Positions 1-8,219 of a stretch of 50,867 nucleotides of DNA are shown here, piece after piece (positions within the stretch are counted from its first letter, which is position 1; each line of letters starts with the position of its first letter). The DNA is from an uncultured beta proteobacterium (GTDB lineage: Bacteria > Pseudomonadota > Gammaproteobacteria > Burkholderiales > Rhodocyclaceae): contig CAISOB010000029.1 of NCBI GenBank assembly GCA_903886975.1, positions 1 to 50,867 of the forward strand, given 5' to 3'. The position numbers and the translations under genes were made by a program. The notes below the pieces were generated by a model. That model had not been told where the DNA came from. It was given only the letters and a program-made list of their open reading frames with translations, and did not search any database.

Positions 1-38
1 GCCCGCCTCACTTTGGCGTATAGGTCCACTTTGTACAT
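1..38 (-). CDS. istA: IstA transposase of an IS21-family element, N-terminal fragment
   Basis: Reading leftward from an ATG at 38-36, the translation is MYKVDLYAKVRRA, which is the characteristic opening of IS21-family IstA proteins (usual form MYKVDLYARVRRA). A purine-rich AGAGG lies immediately upstream. IstA is the DDE transposase that works with the IstB ATPase. Only about 12 codons lie in the window, so integrity of the gene cannot be judged. The call rests on this N-terminal signature and on the truncation of the neighbouring receptor gene. Confidence 0.7.
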   Translation of the reverse strand, partial: MYKVDLYAKVRR

Positions 39-139
39 CCTCTCTGCCTTCCTCGATCCATCACAGATCAAAGATTAGGCATCAGGACTGGCTCCCACTA
101 CACCGCCACGTGGCTACCTTTCATTCCGGCATTCACACA
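1..139 (-). mobile_element. IS21-family insertion sequence, 5' end only (cut by window start)
   Basis: The minus strand carries the start of an istA gene at 38-1, preceded by about 100 bases without coding capacity. The presumed outer end lies near 136-139, where the minus strand reads TGTGTGAATGCC; IS21 elements usually begin with TG and end with CA. The interrupted chemoreceptor frame stops resembling its family at this point, which fixes the junction to within a few bases. The exact end and the target-site duplication cannot be determined, because the other end of the element lies outside the window. Confidence 0.7.
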
Positions 140-734
140 TGATGGTGCGCGTGATGAAAATCGAACTGACCGCTCCCAGGACCAGCATCAGCAGACCCGA
201 TCCGAGCATGATGATGAAGGTCTTCCGGATTTCCTTGGAAATCCGGGTGCTGTTCATCGCCAGCAGGAGGTAACCGTTCTTGATCGTGTCGTTGCCGACC
301 AGGTCGATCTTGGCGGCCAGGAACTGCGGATCATTCTTTTCGAGAAAGGCGACTTCGCCTTTCTTGGTCGGCGTGTGAGCGGCAAACGCTTTCAGGACCT
401 GATCGAGGTCGCTCGCTTCATAGTCCTTGCCGATTTTCTTGCTCTTGATGATCAGGGTGCCATTGGGTTCTTGCGTGATGACCGCGGCGACGCTCACATC
501 GTCGTCGCTGGCGATCAACTGCGCGAGCACGGTCTCGACATCGTCGAACACCGCGTACTGCACGCCCGCCTTCACGGTCTCCGCGGTGACGATGGCAAGG
601 CTCGCGCCCTTCTCGCGCAGCGAATCCTTCCCCATCGCTCCAATGGTGAGTAACGAAATCGAAACCAGCACCGCGGTCAGAACGACGGGGGTGGCAAGAA
701 TGCTGTTTCTGATCTTCTGACCAAGAACGCTCAT
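114..734 (-). pseudogene. Methyl-accepting chemotaxis protein truncated after its second membrane segment
   Basis: The frame starts at the ATG at 734 (MSVLGQKIRN), which has a GGAG about eight bases upstream; an in-frame start 42 bases earlier is less likely. It encodes a first membrane segment (about residues 11-34), a periplasmic domain of about 130 residues and a second membrane segment (about 172-196). Right after the segment, where a HAMP domain should begin, the frame enters IS21 DNA and stops after a few foreign codons. The cytoplasmic signalling domain is missing. The remaining part would be a membrane-anchored sensor without output. The rest of the gene presumably lies on the far side of the element. 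Confidence 0.75.
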
Positions 735-915
735 TTGGAAAACTCCGTAGAAAATCGCTGGATTCGTTATTCGCACAATTCATTCGCGCCGGACAGCAAT
801 TTCAGTCTCCGCGGCCAGGGCGATCGCGCAGCGAAGGCCGAGCACGCAGCGGGTGCAAGACGCTTGCGAAGGAAACTTCCCATGGAAGCCCCCTCGCTCA
901 GGTCTTGTCGCCAAC

Positions 916-1392
916 TTACTTGTAGATGCCGCAGCCGATGACCATGCCGTCGAGGAGTTCGACGAAGGACTGCTTGTCCATGATCTGGTTCTTGTCCGCG
1001 GGATTGAATTCCTTGTACTCGATCCATCCGCTGCCGCTCTTGTGAACGAGATCGGTCCAGTCGCGAATCCAGTATTTTCCGTTCGGGTCCTTGTCGTCCC
1101 AGCGGTTCTTGCCGGTCAGTTCGAGCCTGACGCCGTGCGCCAGAACGACGCCTTTTTCATCGTAGACAAAAATGTACAAGCCCTTTTTCGTACCTTCCTT
1201 GAAATGGAACTTGCCGTTCGGACTTCGCACTTCGTTAAAGAATTTTTCTTTTCCGTTGTCCTTGGCGAATTGCACCGCCTCTTTCACCATGGCCTGCGCA
1301 TCGTCCTTCGTGGGCGTATCGGCGGCCACGGCGTAGTTTGAGAAAGCAAGAAAGCATAGAGATAACCATATTGAACGCAGCATTGAAGGCAT
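916..1392 (-). CDS. Secreted single Cache-domain protein
   Basis: 158 residues with an N-terminal signal peptide (hydrophobic stretch about 5-23, ending AVAA) followed by one Cache-type domain. Typical Cache elements are the GVVLAHG strand and the DPNGKYWIRDW and GSGWIEY segments. There is no membrane anchor after the signal peptide and no output domain, so the protein should be free in the periplasm. The start at 1392 has GGGAG six bases upstream. It lies upstream of the truncated chemoreceptor on the same strand, with about 180 bases between them, so the two may have worked together. A role as a periplasmic ligand-binding partner is inference; small Cache-only proteins of this kind are widespread but mostly uncharacterised. 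Confidence 0.8.
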   Translation of the reverse strand: MPSMLRSIWLSLCFLAFSNYAVAADTPTKDDAQAMVKEAVQFAKDNGKEKFFNEVRSPNGKFHFKEGTKKGLYIFVYDEKGVVLAHGVRLELTGKNRWDDKDPNGKYWIRDWTDLVHKSGSGWIEYKEFNPADKNQIMDKQSFVELLDGMVIGCGIYK

Positions 1393-1487
1393 TTGACACT
1401 CCCGAGTAAAAAAGACCTGACAAGAAGATGGGGAACAACATCCTTACGGCTTTTGCTCCGGATCGGATGTTTGCAGAAAGCGCCGCG

Positions 1488-1695
1488 CTTGTGCATCCGC
1501 AATTACCGCAGAAATCGGCGGTAATTACGGAGTGACGGCACCGGCGTAACTCGACGGCGAGCGCGATTCTGCGCGCTGTCCAGGCAATTCCGGCCTTCCA
1601 TCGGTCCGGCGCGCGCCTAGGCCTTTCGGCCCATTTCAGGGAATTGTCGACTCCGTAATTCCCGCCGATTCCCGCGGTAATTGCGGATGCACAAG
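1488..1695. repeat. 208-bp element with 46-bp inverted terminal repeats that each fold into a hairpin
   Basis: Positions 1488-1533 and 1650-1695 are inverted copies of each other with three mismatches in 46 bases. Each copy is itself palindromic (CCGCAATTACCGC paired with GCGGTAATTACGG or close variants). The central 116 bases have no open frame of note. No clear target-site duplication flanks the element. It occupies the divergent intergenic region between the Cache protein and the first chemotaxis gene. It may be a miniature transposable element or a REP-type doublet; the parent family is not recognised. Confidence 0.75.
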
Positions 1696-1790
1696 TCGAA
1701 AAGCATGTGACAGCATGCGTACATCAGAGCACACACGCCAGTGCCGCAGTGCTTCGTGGAACTCGGCAGATCTCATCAGGGGAAGCCCAC

Positions 1791-2969
1791 ATGCAGAATG
1801 TTTCTTTCAAGCTCTCGCCAATCGCCTACGCGCCGCTCGTCGTCGCCGTGAGCGCCGGCGGTCTGTTTCTTCTTGGCGATGTCGGCGTCATCGGCAAGAT
1901 GCTGGGCGCAGTCGGCCTGCTGCTTCTGGCAGGCGGCCTGGCGTACTGGGAACGGCGGGGCGTGCGGCAGAACGTCGACGCGCTCGTCGCCGGCTATGAG
2001 GCCGCGGCGGCTGCAAGGAGTCCTCTCGAACCTTACGTGCACAGCGTGCATGCGGTAGCCGAGGCGTCGATGTCGCGCTGGTCCAAGCATGTCGAGCTCG
2101 CCCGCCTGCAGACCGAGACCGCCGGCAGCGAATTGACCGGCGACTTTGGCGTCATTCTCACGCAATTGCGGCAGATGCTGGAGACCCACCAGGGCGAATC
2201 CTCGGGGGCCGTCGTCGCCGTCATCGAAGGGTCGCGCAAGGAACTGGTCGGCATGCTCGCCCGGCTCAATCAGGCCTTCGATGCGCAAAAGCCGATGCTG
2301 CAAGCCTTCGCGAGTCTCTCGCAAGTCACTGCCGACCTCAAGCGGATGGCCACCGGCGTGGCCGATATCGCCAAGCAGACCAATCTCCTCGCGCTCAACG
2401 CGGCGATCGAAGCGGCTCGCGCCGGCGAATCCGGGCGCGGTTTTGCCGTCGTCGCCGACGAAGTGCGCAAACTCTCGTCGCAGTCGGGCGCCCTCGGCAA
2501 GTCCATCCAGGAGAATGTCGATGCGGTGAACGCGGCGACCGCCTCGGCCTTGTCGAGCGCGGAACAAATGTCCGCCGATAACGAAATCCTGATGAAGACA
2601 TCGGGCGCGACCATAGGCCAGGTCGTCGAACGTTTTGCCGGTGTCGTGCATGAGATCAGCAACGCGTCGCAGCACATGGCCGAAGGCAGCGAGGAAGTCC
2701 GCCAGGAAGTCGAAGCGGTCCTTGTCCTGCTGCAATTCCAGGATCGCGTCAGCCAGATTCTGAGTGCGGTCGGTACCGGCATCGATGACTTGCAGGAAAA
2801 CCTTGGCGTACACGAACGGCAGTTGGCCGACGGCAAGATGCCCCAACCTTTCGAACTGCAGGCGTGGGTAAGCGAGCTTGAACGCCGCTATACCACGCTC
2901 GAGCAGCACGACAGCCGGAGTCAGGCGACGCGCGGCAAGGTCGCGGAATCTGAGGTCACTTTCTTTTAA
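1791..2969 (+). CDS. Methyl-accepting chemotaxis protein without a periplasmic domain
   Basis: The start at 1791 is preceded by AGGGGAAG and gives a 392-residue protein. Two hydrophobic segments (about 10-30 and 36-53) follow each other almost directly, so there is no extracytoplasmic sensor. The rest is cytoplasmic helical coiled coil. The signalling tip reads [20 protein letters not shown], the standard receptor hairpin. Near the C-terminus is [14 protein letters not shown], seen in a subset of receptors encoded inside che clusters. It is the first gene of the cluster, 21 bases ahead of cheY. It may sense membrane or cytoplasmic state, or act as a scaffold for CheA; the signal is unknown. 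An upstream in-frame start at 1707 is unlikely because it lacks a ribosome site and would place extra residues before the membrane segment. Confidence 0.85.
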   Translation: MQNVSFKLSPIAYAPLVVAVSAGGLFLLGDVGVIGKMLGAVGLLLLAGGLAYWERRGVRQNVDALVAGYEAAAAARSPLEPYVHSVHAVAEASMSRWSKHVELARLQTETAGSELTGDFGVILTQLRQMLETHQGESSGAVVAVIEGSRKELVGMLARLNQAFDAQKPMLQAFASLSQVTADLKRMATGVADIAKQTNLLALNAAIEAARAGESGRGFAVVADEVRKLSSQSGALGKSIQENVDAVNAATASALSSAEQMSADNEILMKTSGATIGQVVERFAGVVHEISNASQHMAEGSEEVRQEVEAVLVLLQFQDRVSQILSAVGTGIDDLQENLGVHERQLADGKMPQPFELQAWVSELERRYTTLEQHDSRSQATRGKVAESEVTFF

Positions 2970-2990
2970 TTTGCGATAGAGGTTTAGAGA

Positions 2991-3356
2991 ATGAGCAAAA
3001 CCATCTTGATCGTTGATGATTCCGCGTCGATGCGCCAGGTCGTGAGCATGGCGCTCAAGGGCAACGCTTACGAGGTGATCGAGGCCTGCGACGGCAAGGA
3101 CGCGCTGGCCAAGCTTTCAGGGCAGAAGATCCACCTCGTGATCAGCGACGTCAACATGCCGAACATGGACGGCATCACCTTCGTCCGCGAGATGAAGAAG
3201 ATCGCCGCCTACAAGTTCGTTCCGGTCGTCATGCTGACCACCGAAGGCAGCGACGAGAAGAAGAAGGCCGGGCAGGACGCCGGCGCCAAGGCGTGGGTCG
3301 TGAAACCCTTCCAGCCGCAGCAGATGCTGGCCGTCGTTGAAAAACTGTTGATGTGA
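2991..3356 (+). CDS. cheY: CheY-type single-domain response regulator
   Basis: 121 residues forming one receiver domain. The acidic pair is D9-D10, the phosphoacceptor is D53 (ISDVNMPNMDG), the conserved Thr is at 83-84 (MLTTEG) and the conserved Lys is K105 (VVKPF). It receives phosphate from CheA and would bind the flagellar switch or another output. The EGSDEKKKAGQDAGAKAWVVKPF segment is typical of the CheY proteins encoded beside a STAS protein and CheA in beta- and deltaproteobacteria. The gene lies 21 bases after the receptor and seven bases before the STAS gene. No CheZ phosphatase is encoded in the window. Confidence 0.93.
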   Translation: MSKTILIVDDSASMRQVVSMALKGNAYEVIEACDGKDALAKLSGQKIHLVISDVNMPNMDGITFVREMKKIAAYKFVPVVMLTTEGSDEKKKAGQDAGAKAWVVKPFQPQQMLAVVEKLLM

Positions 3357-3363
3357 GGCGGGT

Positions 3364-3693
3364 ATGAGCATTCAAGTCGATTATGAAGAAGGCCGGGCGC
3401 GAGTCACCCTGTCCGGCGAGCTGACCATCTATACAGCCGCCGAAATCAAGGCCGCGCTGGCAACGACGATGGCCGATTCGAGCGAGCTCGAAGTCGATCT
3501 TGCGGGGATCACCGAGATCGACACCGCCGGCCTGCAATTGATGCTGATCGCCAAGCGCAATCCGGGCAAGAACGTGCGCTTTGTCAATCATCCGGAGCCT
3601 GTCCTGCGCCTCGTCGATCTCGCCAATCTCGGCGGGGCGCTCGGCGACCCGCTGTTCATTTCCGCACTTGAATCCCAGGGGAGCCCGGCATGA
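3364..3693 (+). CDS. STAS-domain protein of the chemotaxis cluster
   Basis: 109 residues spanning one STAS domain, related to anti-sigma-factor antagonists. The phosphorylation loop reads EIDTAGLQLML, with threonine in the position where SpoIIAA-type proteins have the phosphorylated serine. No anti-sigma kinase is encoded nearby. The gene overlaps the start of cheA by four bases (ATGA), so the two are translationally coupled. STAS proteins in this position (cheY-STAS-cheA) recur in Rhodocyclales-type clusters, but their task in chemotaxis is not settled. A role as an adaptor to CheA or to receptors is inference. Confidence 0.85.
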   Translation: MSIQVDYEEGRARVTLSGELTIYTAAEIKAALATTMADSSELEVDLAGITEIDTAGLQLMLIAKRNPGKNVRFVNHPEPVLRLVDLANLGGALGDPLFISALESQGSPA

Positions 3694-5882
3694 CCGACGC
3701 ATCGAATGCAGCGAACATCATGGCCGAAGCGCTGGGCACCTTCATGGAAGAAGCGGCCGATTTGCTCGCGCAGATGGAAGCCATTCTGCTGCAGGCCGAA
3801 GACGGCGCCTGCAGCGACGATGATCTCAATGCCCTGTTCCGCTGCGCACACACGATCAAGGGCTCGGGCGGCCTGTTCGGCCTCGATGAAGTGGTGCGCT
3901 TCACCCACGTCGTCGAGAATGTGCTCGATCGCCTGCGCCAGGGCACGCTGCACTTCGACAGTCCGCTGATCAGCCTGCTGCTCGGCTGTCAGGACCATAT
4001 TTCGAGCCTGATCGCCGCCGTCGCCGGCAGCGGCGAGATGGACGTTGCGCGTAGCGACGAACTCATCGGCAAGCTGCAGGCGGTGCTCGGCAACGCCGGG
4101 GCCGTCGTGGCTGCAGCGCCGCCGGCGAGTGCATCGGACGCCGAGCCGACCGCAAGCGGCGGCGGCGCGATCGGTTCCGACCACTGGCACCTGTCGCTGC
4201 GCTTTGGCCCCAAGGTGCTGCAGGACGGCATGGACCCGCTGGCCTTCATCAACTACCTGAATCAATACGGTTCGCTGATCCATGTCGAGACGATCAGCGA
4301 CACGATTCCCGGGTTTGCCGACGCCGATCCCGAACTGTGCTACCTCGGCTTCGAAGTCGCCCTGCGCAGCAGCGCGAGCAAGGCCGAGATCGAAGGCGTC
4401 TTCGAGTTCGTCCGGGAAGAAGCAAGAATCATCATCCTGCCGCCGCAAAGCCGGGTTTCGCAGTACCTCGAACTGATCGAAGCGTATCAGGGCGAAGTGG
4501 CGCGCATCGGCGAAATCCTGATCGCCTGCGGTTCGGTCACCGCCAACGAACTCGAGCAGGCCCTGGTGCAGCAGCATGGCCAGGACAAGCGGGCGCGCAT
4601 CGGCGACATCCTGGTCGAACACGGCGCGATCCAAACGGTCGTCGTCGAGGCCGCGGCCGACAAGCAGAAGCGAAGCGAAGACAAGCGCAGCGTCGAAGCG
4701 AAAAGCGTCAAGGTTCCGGCCGAACGGCTCGACGCCCTGATCGACCGGGTCGGTGAACTGGTCATCGCCGGCGTCGGGACACACTTACAGATTCGCGGCA
4801 TCAATCGCCCTGAACTGCTCGAATCGGCTGAACTCCTGCTCGCGCTCGTCGAGGATATCCGCGACATGGCCTTGCGCCTGCGCATGGTGGCGATCGGCGA
4901 AGTGTTCTCGCGCTTTCCGCGCGTCGTGCGTGACGTGTCGAAGGAACTGGGCAAGGACATCGAGCTGAAGATCACTGGTGCCGAATCGGAACTCGACAAA
5001 TCGATGGTCGACAAGATCGGCGATCCTTTGATGCATCTGATTCGCAATTCCATGGACCACGGCATCGAGCCGGCCGAGCTTCGCCTCGCGCGCGGCAAGC
5101 CGGCGCGCGGGACGGTCGAACTCAATGCCTATCACGAGTCGGGCAGCATCAACATCGAAGTCAAGGACGACGGCGGCGGTCTCGATCGCGAGCGCATCAT
5201 GAACAAAGCCATCGCCTCGGGCCTCGCCGCCGCCGAAGACAACCTTTCCGACCAGGACATCTATCGCCTGATCCTCGCCCCCGGCTTTTCGACCGCCGAG
5301 AAGGTGACCAATCTCTCGGGGCGTGGCGTCGGCATGGACGTCGTGCGCAGCGCCATCGAAGCCTTGCGCGGCACGCTCGATATCGATTCGGTGGCTGGAC
5401 AAGGGACGACGATGCGGCTCTGCCTGCCGCTGACCCTCGCGATCATCGACGGTTTCCACGTCGGCGTCGGCAATTCGCATTTCATCATTCCGCTCGACAT
5501 GGTCGTCGAATGCATCGAGCTACCGCCCGACGTCGGCGACATGGAGTATCTCGAACAGCGCAACGAGGCCCTGCCCTTCATCCGGCTGCGCGAAATCTTC
5601 GGCGAGCAGGGCCCGGCGCACGCCCGGCCGCGCGTCATCGTCGTGCGCTTCGGAAGACGACGCGCCGGTCTCGTCGTCGATCGCATCTACGGGAAATGCC
5701 AGACGGTGATCAAACCGCTCGGCCCGCTGTTCGCCGAAGTGCCGGCCGTGTCGGGGTCGACGATCATCGGCAACGGCGAGGTCGGCATGATTCTCGATGT
5801 GCCGGCGCTGGTGCGACTGTGCGCCGGCGCGGCGAGGCGCAAGACCCCGGCAATGGCGCAGCCTGCCTTGCTGACGCACTGA
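3690..5882 (+). CDS. cheA: Chemotaxis histidine kinase CheA with an MshEN-like linker
   Basis: 730 residues. An HPt domain (about 5-110) has the phosphorylated H54 in CAHTIKGSGG. Residues 165-252 form a CheY-binding-type accessory domain beginning WHLSLRFGP. Residues 272-326 hold two copies of a 24-residue RIGxxL...G...L...Q pattern resembling MshEN c-di-GMP-binding motifs. Then come the dimerisation domain (338-400), the ATPase domain with N box HLIRNSMDHG and G boxes DDGGGLD and GRGVGMDVV, and a C-terminal CheW-like domain (about 580-715). It phosphorylates CheY and CheB in the receptor-CheW array. The start at 3690 overlaps the STAS gene by four bases. CheA proteins of this layout are known in betaproteobacteria; the c-di-GMP reading of the linker is my inference. 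Confidence 0.95.
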   Translation: MTDASNAANIMAEALGTFMEEAADLLAQMEAILLQAEDGACSDDDLNALFRCAHTIKGSGGLFGLDEVVRFTHVVENVLDRLRQGTLHFDSPLISLLLGCQDHISSLIAAVAGSGEMDVARSDELIGKLQAVLGNAGAVVAAAPPASASDAEPTASGGGAIGSDHWHLSLRFGPKVLQDGMDPLAFINYLNQYGSLIHVETISDTIPGFADADPELCYLGFEVALRSSASKAEIEGVFEFVREEARIIILPPQSRVSQYLELIEAYQGEVARIGEILIACGSVTANELEQALVQQHGQDKRARIGDILVEHGAIQTVVVEAAADKQKRSEDKRSVEAKSVKVPAERLDALIDRVGELVIAGVGTHLQIRGINRPELLESAELLLALVEDIRDMALRLRMVAIGEVFSRFPRVVRDVSKELGKDIELKITGAESELDKSMVDKIGDPLMHLIRNSMDHGIEPAELRLARGKPARGTVELNAYHESGSINIEVKDDGGGLDRERIMNKAIASGLAAAEDNLSDQDIYRLILAPGFSTAEKVTNLSGRGVGMDVVRSAIEALRGTLDIDSVAGQGTTMRLCLPLTLAIIDGFHVGVGNSHFIIPLDMVVECIELPPDVGDMEYLEQRNEALPFIRLREIFGEQGPAHARPRVIVVRFGRRRAGLVVDRIYGKCQTVIKPLGPLFAEVPAVSGSTIIGNGEVGMILDVPALVRLCAGAARRKTPAMAQPALLTH

Positions 5883-5979
5883 TGATTGAAGGTTGGAATT
5901 TTGAAATGGTCCACCTGCGGTTTTGCACGATGACGCTGTTGGTGTTGGAAGAAAGATTTCTTATAGAAGGGAGTAGCAC

Positions 5980-7617
5980 ATGTTCTCAACAATCAAAGCA
6001 AAACTGATCGCGCTGATCACGGTGGCCCTGATTGCGATTGCGGGAATTTCCGTGACCGGAGTTGTTGGCATGCGTAGCGGGAGTGACGCCGTGAAGCAGT
6101 ACAGCGAAGATCGCATGCCATCGCTGTACGGATTGATGGAAATCGCCCGTGGGCAGCTCAAAGTGCGGGTCAATAACCGCGATTTACTGCTGCTGGAATA
6201 TGACCCCGAAGCGCAAAGCAAGATCGGTAAGCTGCTGGAAGACAGGTTGGCAGGCATCGCTCAGATCGAGGCCGGTGGGAAGATATACGAAGCCTTGCCG
6301 CGGGACGCCGATGCAGCCGAGGTGTGGAAGCAGTTCAAGGTCAACTGGACCGAGATGCTGAAACTCAGCAACGAAGTCAATCCGGAAATGCAGAAAATCG
6401 CAAAGGCTAAATCCAAGAACGAGTTGACCGAAGCGTACGAAGCGATAAAGAAGCAAATCGTCGCCGTAAAAACCAGCGCTGGTGCGGTACAGCTTACGCT
6501 CGACAAGCTCATGGCCATTAACGATGCGCAAGCCGCCGCTTACGCGAAGAGCAGTTCGGCGCTGATGTCCGGCCTGTCGCTGACCATGAACATCGTCTCA
6601 GGTGCATCCGTACTGTTGCTAATCTTTATTGGCTTTTTTGTTTTCCGCAGCACGATGAAGCAGTTGGGTGGCGAACCGGCCGTAGCGGCCGCGGTGGCCA
6701 ACCGCATTGCGCTCGGCGACCTGACGAGCACGATAGTGTTGAATGCCGGGGACAGCAGCAGCCTGATGGCGGCGATGCAGCAGATGAGTACGAAGCTCTC
6801 GGAGACCATCGCTCAGGTCCGCACTTCAGCAGATGAATTAACGACGGCGTCGACGCAGGTGGCGGCGACTTCGCAGGTCCTGTCGCAAGCGACCTCCGAG
6901 CAGGCGGCGAGTTTGGAAGAGACGACGGCAGCCGTCGAGCAGATGTCGGCATCAATTGCCCAAAACACCGACAACGCCAAAACCACCGACGGAATCGCAC
7001 GCAAATCGTCGGAAGACGCGTTGGGGGGCGGTGACGCCGTAAGGTCTACGGTGGCGGCGATGAAGTCGATCGCCAGCAAGATCTCGATCATCGACGATAT
7101 CGCCTACCGTACCGACCTCCTGGCCCTCAACGCGGCGATCGAAGCGGCGCGAGCCGGCGAGCACGGCAAGGGCTTCGCAGTGGTGGCGGCGGAAGTACGC
7201 AAGCTCGCCGAGCGCAGCCAGGTAGCGGCGCAGGAGATCGGCGAGCTGGCGAGCAGCAGCGTCGCGACTGCCGAAGGTGCTGGCACTTTGCTCGAGACCA
7301 TGTTGCCGTCAATCCGCAAGACGGCCGATCTGGTCGGCGAAATCACTGCGGCCTCGGAAGAGCAATCGACCGGCGTGGATCAGCTCAGCCAGGCGATGAC
7401 GCAACTGAACAGCGTCACGCAGCAGAACGCGGCCTCGTCGGAAGAACTCTCAGCCACGGCCGAGGAGATGAACGCCCAGGCGGAAAACCTCAAGCAACTG
7501 ATGTCCCACTTCAAGGTCGCGGGCGGCGGTGCGCTGATGGCCCCCCCCGTGCGTGCCCGGGTGGCCAAGCGTGCGCCGCGAGCCGACGACATGACGCAGG
7601 ACTTCGAAAAATTCTGA
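5980..7617 (+). CDS. Methyl-accepting chemotaxis protein, four-helix-bundle sensor, one HAMP
   Basis: 545 residues. A membrane segment (about 8-30) is followed by a helical periplasmic domain of about 160 residues of the four-helix-bundle type, a second membrane segment (about 197-220), one HAMP domain and a long signalling coiled coil. The tip reads [20 protein letters not shown]. The protein ends in DFEKF after a basic linker; this fits the aromatic x-aromatic tether pentapeptide used by some receptors to hold CheR or CheB. The start at 5980 has GAAGGGAG upstream. Between cheA and this gene lie 97 bases without another gene. Its signalling half is nearly identical to that of the receptor at 8220-10136. 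Confidence 0.94.
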   Translation: MFSTIKAKLIALITVALIAIAGISVTGVVGMRSGSDAVKQYSEDRMPSLYGLMEIARGQLKVRVNNRDLLLLEYDPEAQSKIGKLLEDRLAGIAQIEAGGKIYEALPRDADAAEVWKQFKVNWTEMLKLSNEVNPEMQKIAKAKSKNELTEAYEAIKKQIVAVKTSAGAVQLTLDKLMAINDAQAAAYAKSSSALMSGLSLTMNIVSGASVLLLIFIGFFVFRSTMKQLGGEPAVAAAVANRIALGDLTSTIVLNAGDSSSLMAAMQQMSTKLSETIAQVRTSADELTTASTQVAATSQVLSQATSEQAASLEETTAAVEQMSASIAQNTDNAKTTDGIARKSSEDALGGGDAVRSTVAAMKSIASKISIIDDIAYRTDLLALNAAIEAARAGEHGKGFAVVAAEVRKLAERSQVAAQEIGELASSSVATAEGAGTLLETMLPSIRKTADLVGEITAASEEQSTGVDQLSQAMTQLNSVTQQNAASSEELSATAEEMNAQAENLKQLMSHFKVAGGGALMAPPVRARVAKRAPRADDMTQDFEKF

Positions 7618-7627
7618 GGAGTTGGCG

Positions 7628-8194
7628 ATGAGCACAGCAGCAGCAACACAAGCCATTTCGGCAGGCGATCGGCAACTGCCCGCCGCCGTCAGGAAGCACG
7701 AACTCGCGAGTGCCGTGACGGTGGCGCAACCCTATCTCGCCTTCCGTCTGGCCGGCGAAGTGTATGCCATCGATATCCTGCGCATCCGGGAAATCATCGA
7801 ATACACGCTGCCGACCTCGGTGCCGATGATGCCCGCCTCGGTGCGCGGGGTGATCAATCTGCGCGGCGCGGTGGTGCCGGTCATCGACCTGGCGGTCCGC
7901 TTCGGGCGCGAGGCGACCGGCGTCGGCAAGCGCACCTGCTTTGTCATCGTCGAAGTCGAATATGCCGGAGCCATTCTAGTCCTGGGTTTGATGGTCGACG
8001 GGGTCAACGCGGTGATGGAAATCGCTGCCGAGAACATCGAGCCGCCGCCGTCATTTGGCACCCGCGCCAATGCCGAATTCATCGAGGGCATGGCCCGGAT
8101 CGATGGCCGCTTCGTGATCATCCTGGACATCGCCCGCGTCCTCTCGATCGACGAGATTGCGGCGATCAAATCCGTTGATGTTGCGCAAAATTGA
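7628..8194 (+). CDS. cheW: CheW coupling protein
   Basis: 188 residues; a CheW domain covers about 33-175 after an Ala-rich N-terminal tail. Family features include [15 protein letters not shown], the REIIEY segment and [16 protein letters not shown]. It links receptors to CheA in the signalling array. The ATG at 7628 is chosen because GAGGAG lies six bases upstream, overlapping the stop of the preceding receptor; a TTG two codons earlier is possible. The gene sits between two paralogous receptors, which suggests the receptor duplication happened around it. It ends 25 bases before the next receptor. Confidence 0.94.
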   Translation: MSTAAATQAISAGDRQLPAAVRKHELASAVTVAQPYLAFRLAGEVYAIDILRIREIIEYTLPTSVPMMPASVRGVINLRGAVVPVIDLAVRFGREATGVGKRTCFVIVEVEYAGAILVLGLMVDGVNAVMEIAAENIEPPPSFGTRANAEFIEGMARIDGRFVIILDIARVLSIDEIAAIKSVDVAQN

Positions 8195-8219
8195 ATCGTT
8201 AAAAAGACCGGAGAAACAA

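Noticed and set aside
1488..1695. Assignment of the inverted-repeat element to the IS21 family because the ends contain TGTGCAT
   Set aside because: The similarity to the IS21 end at 128-139 is short and no target duplication is seen.
5908..5930. TGG...TTTGCA considered as a sigma-54 promoter upstream of the second receptor
   Set aside because: The spacing between the GG and GC elements is too long for a sigma-54 site.
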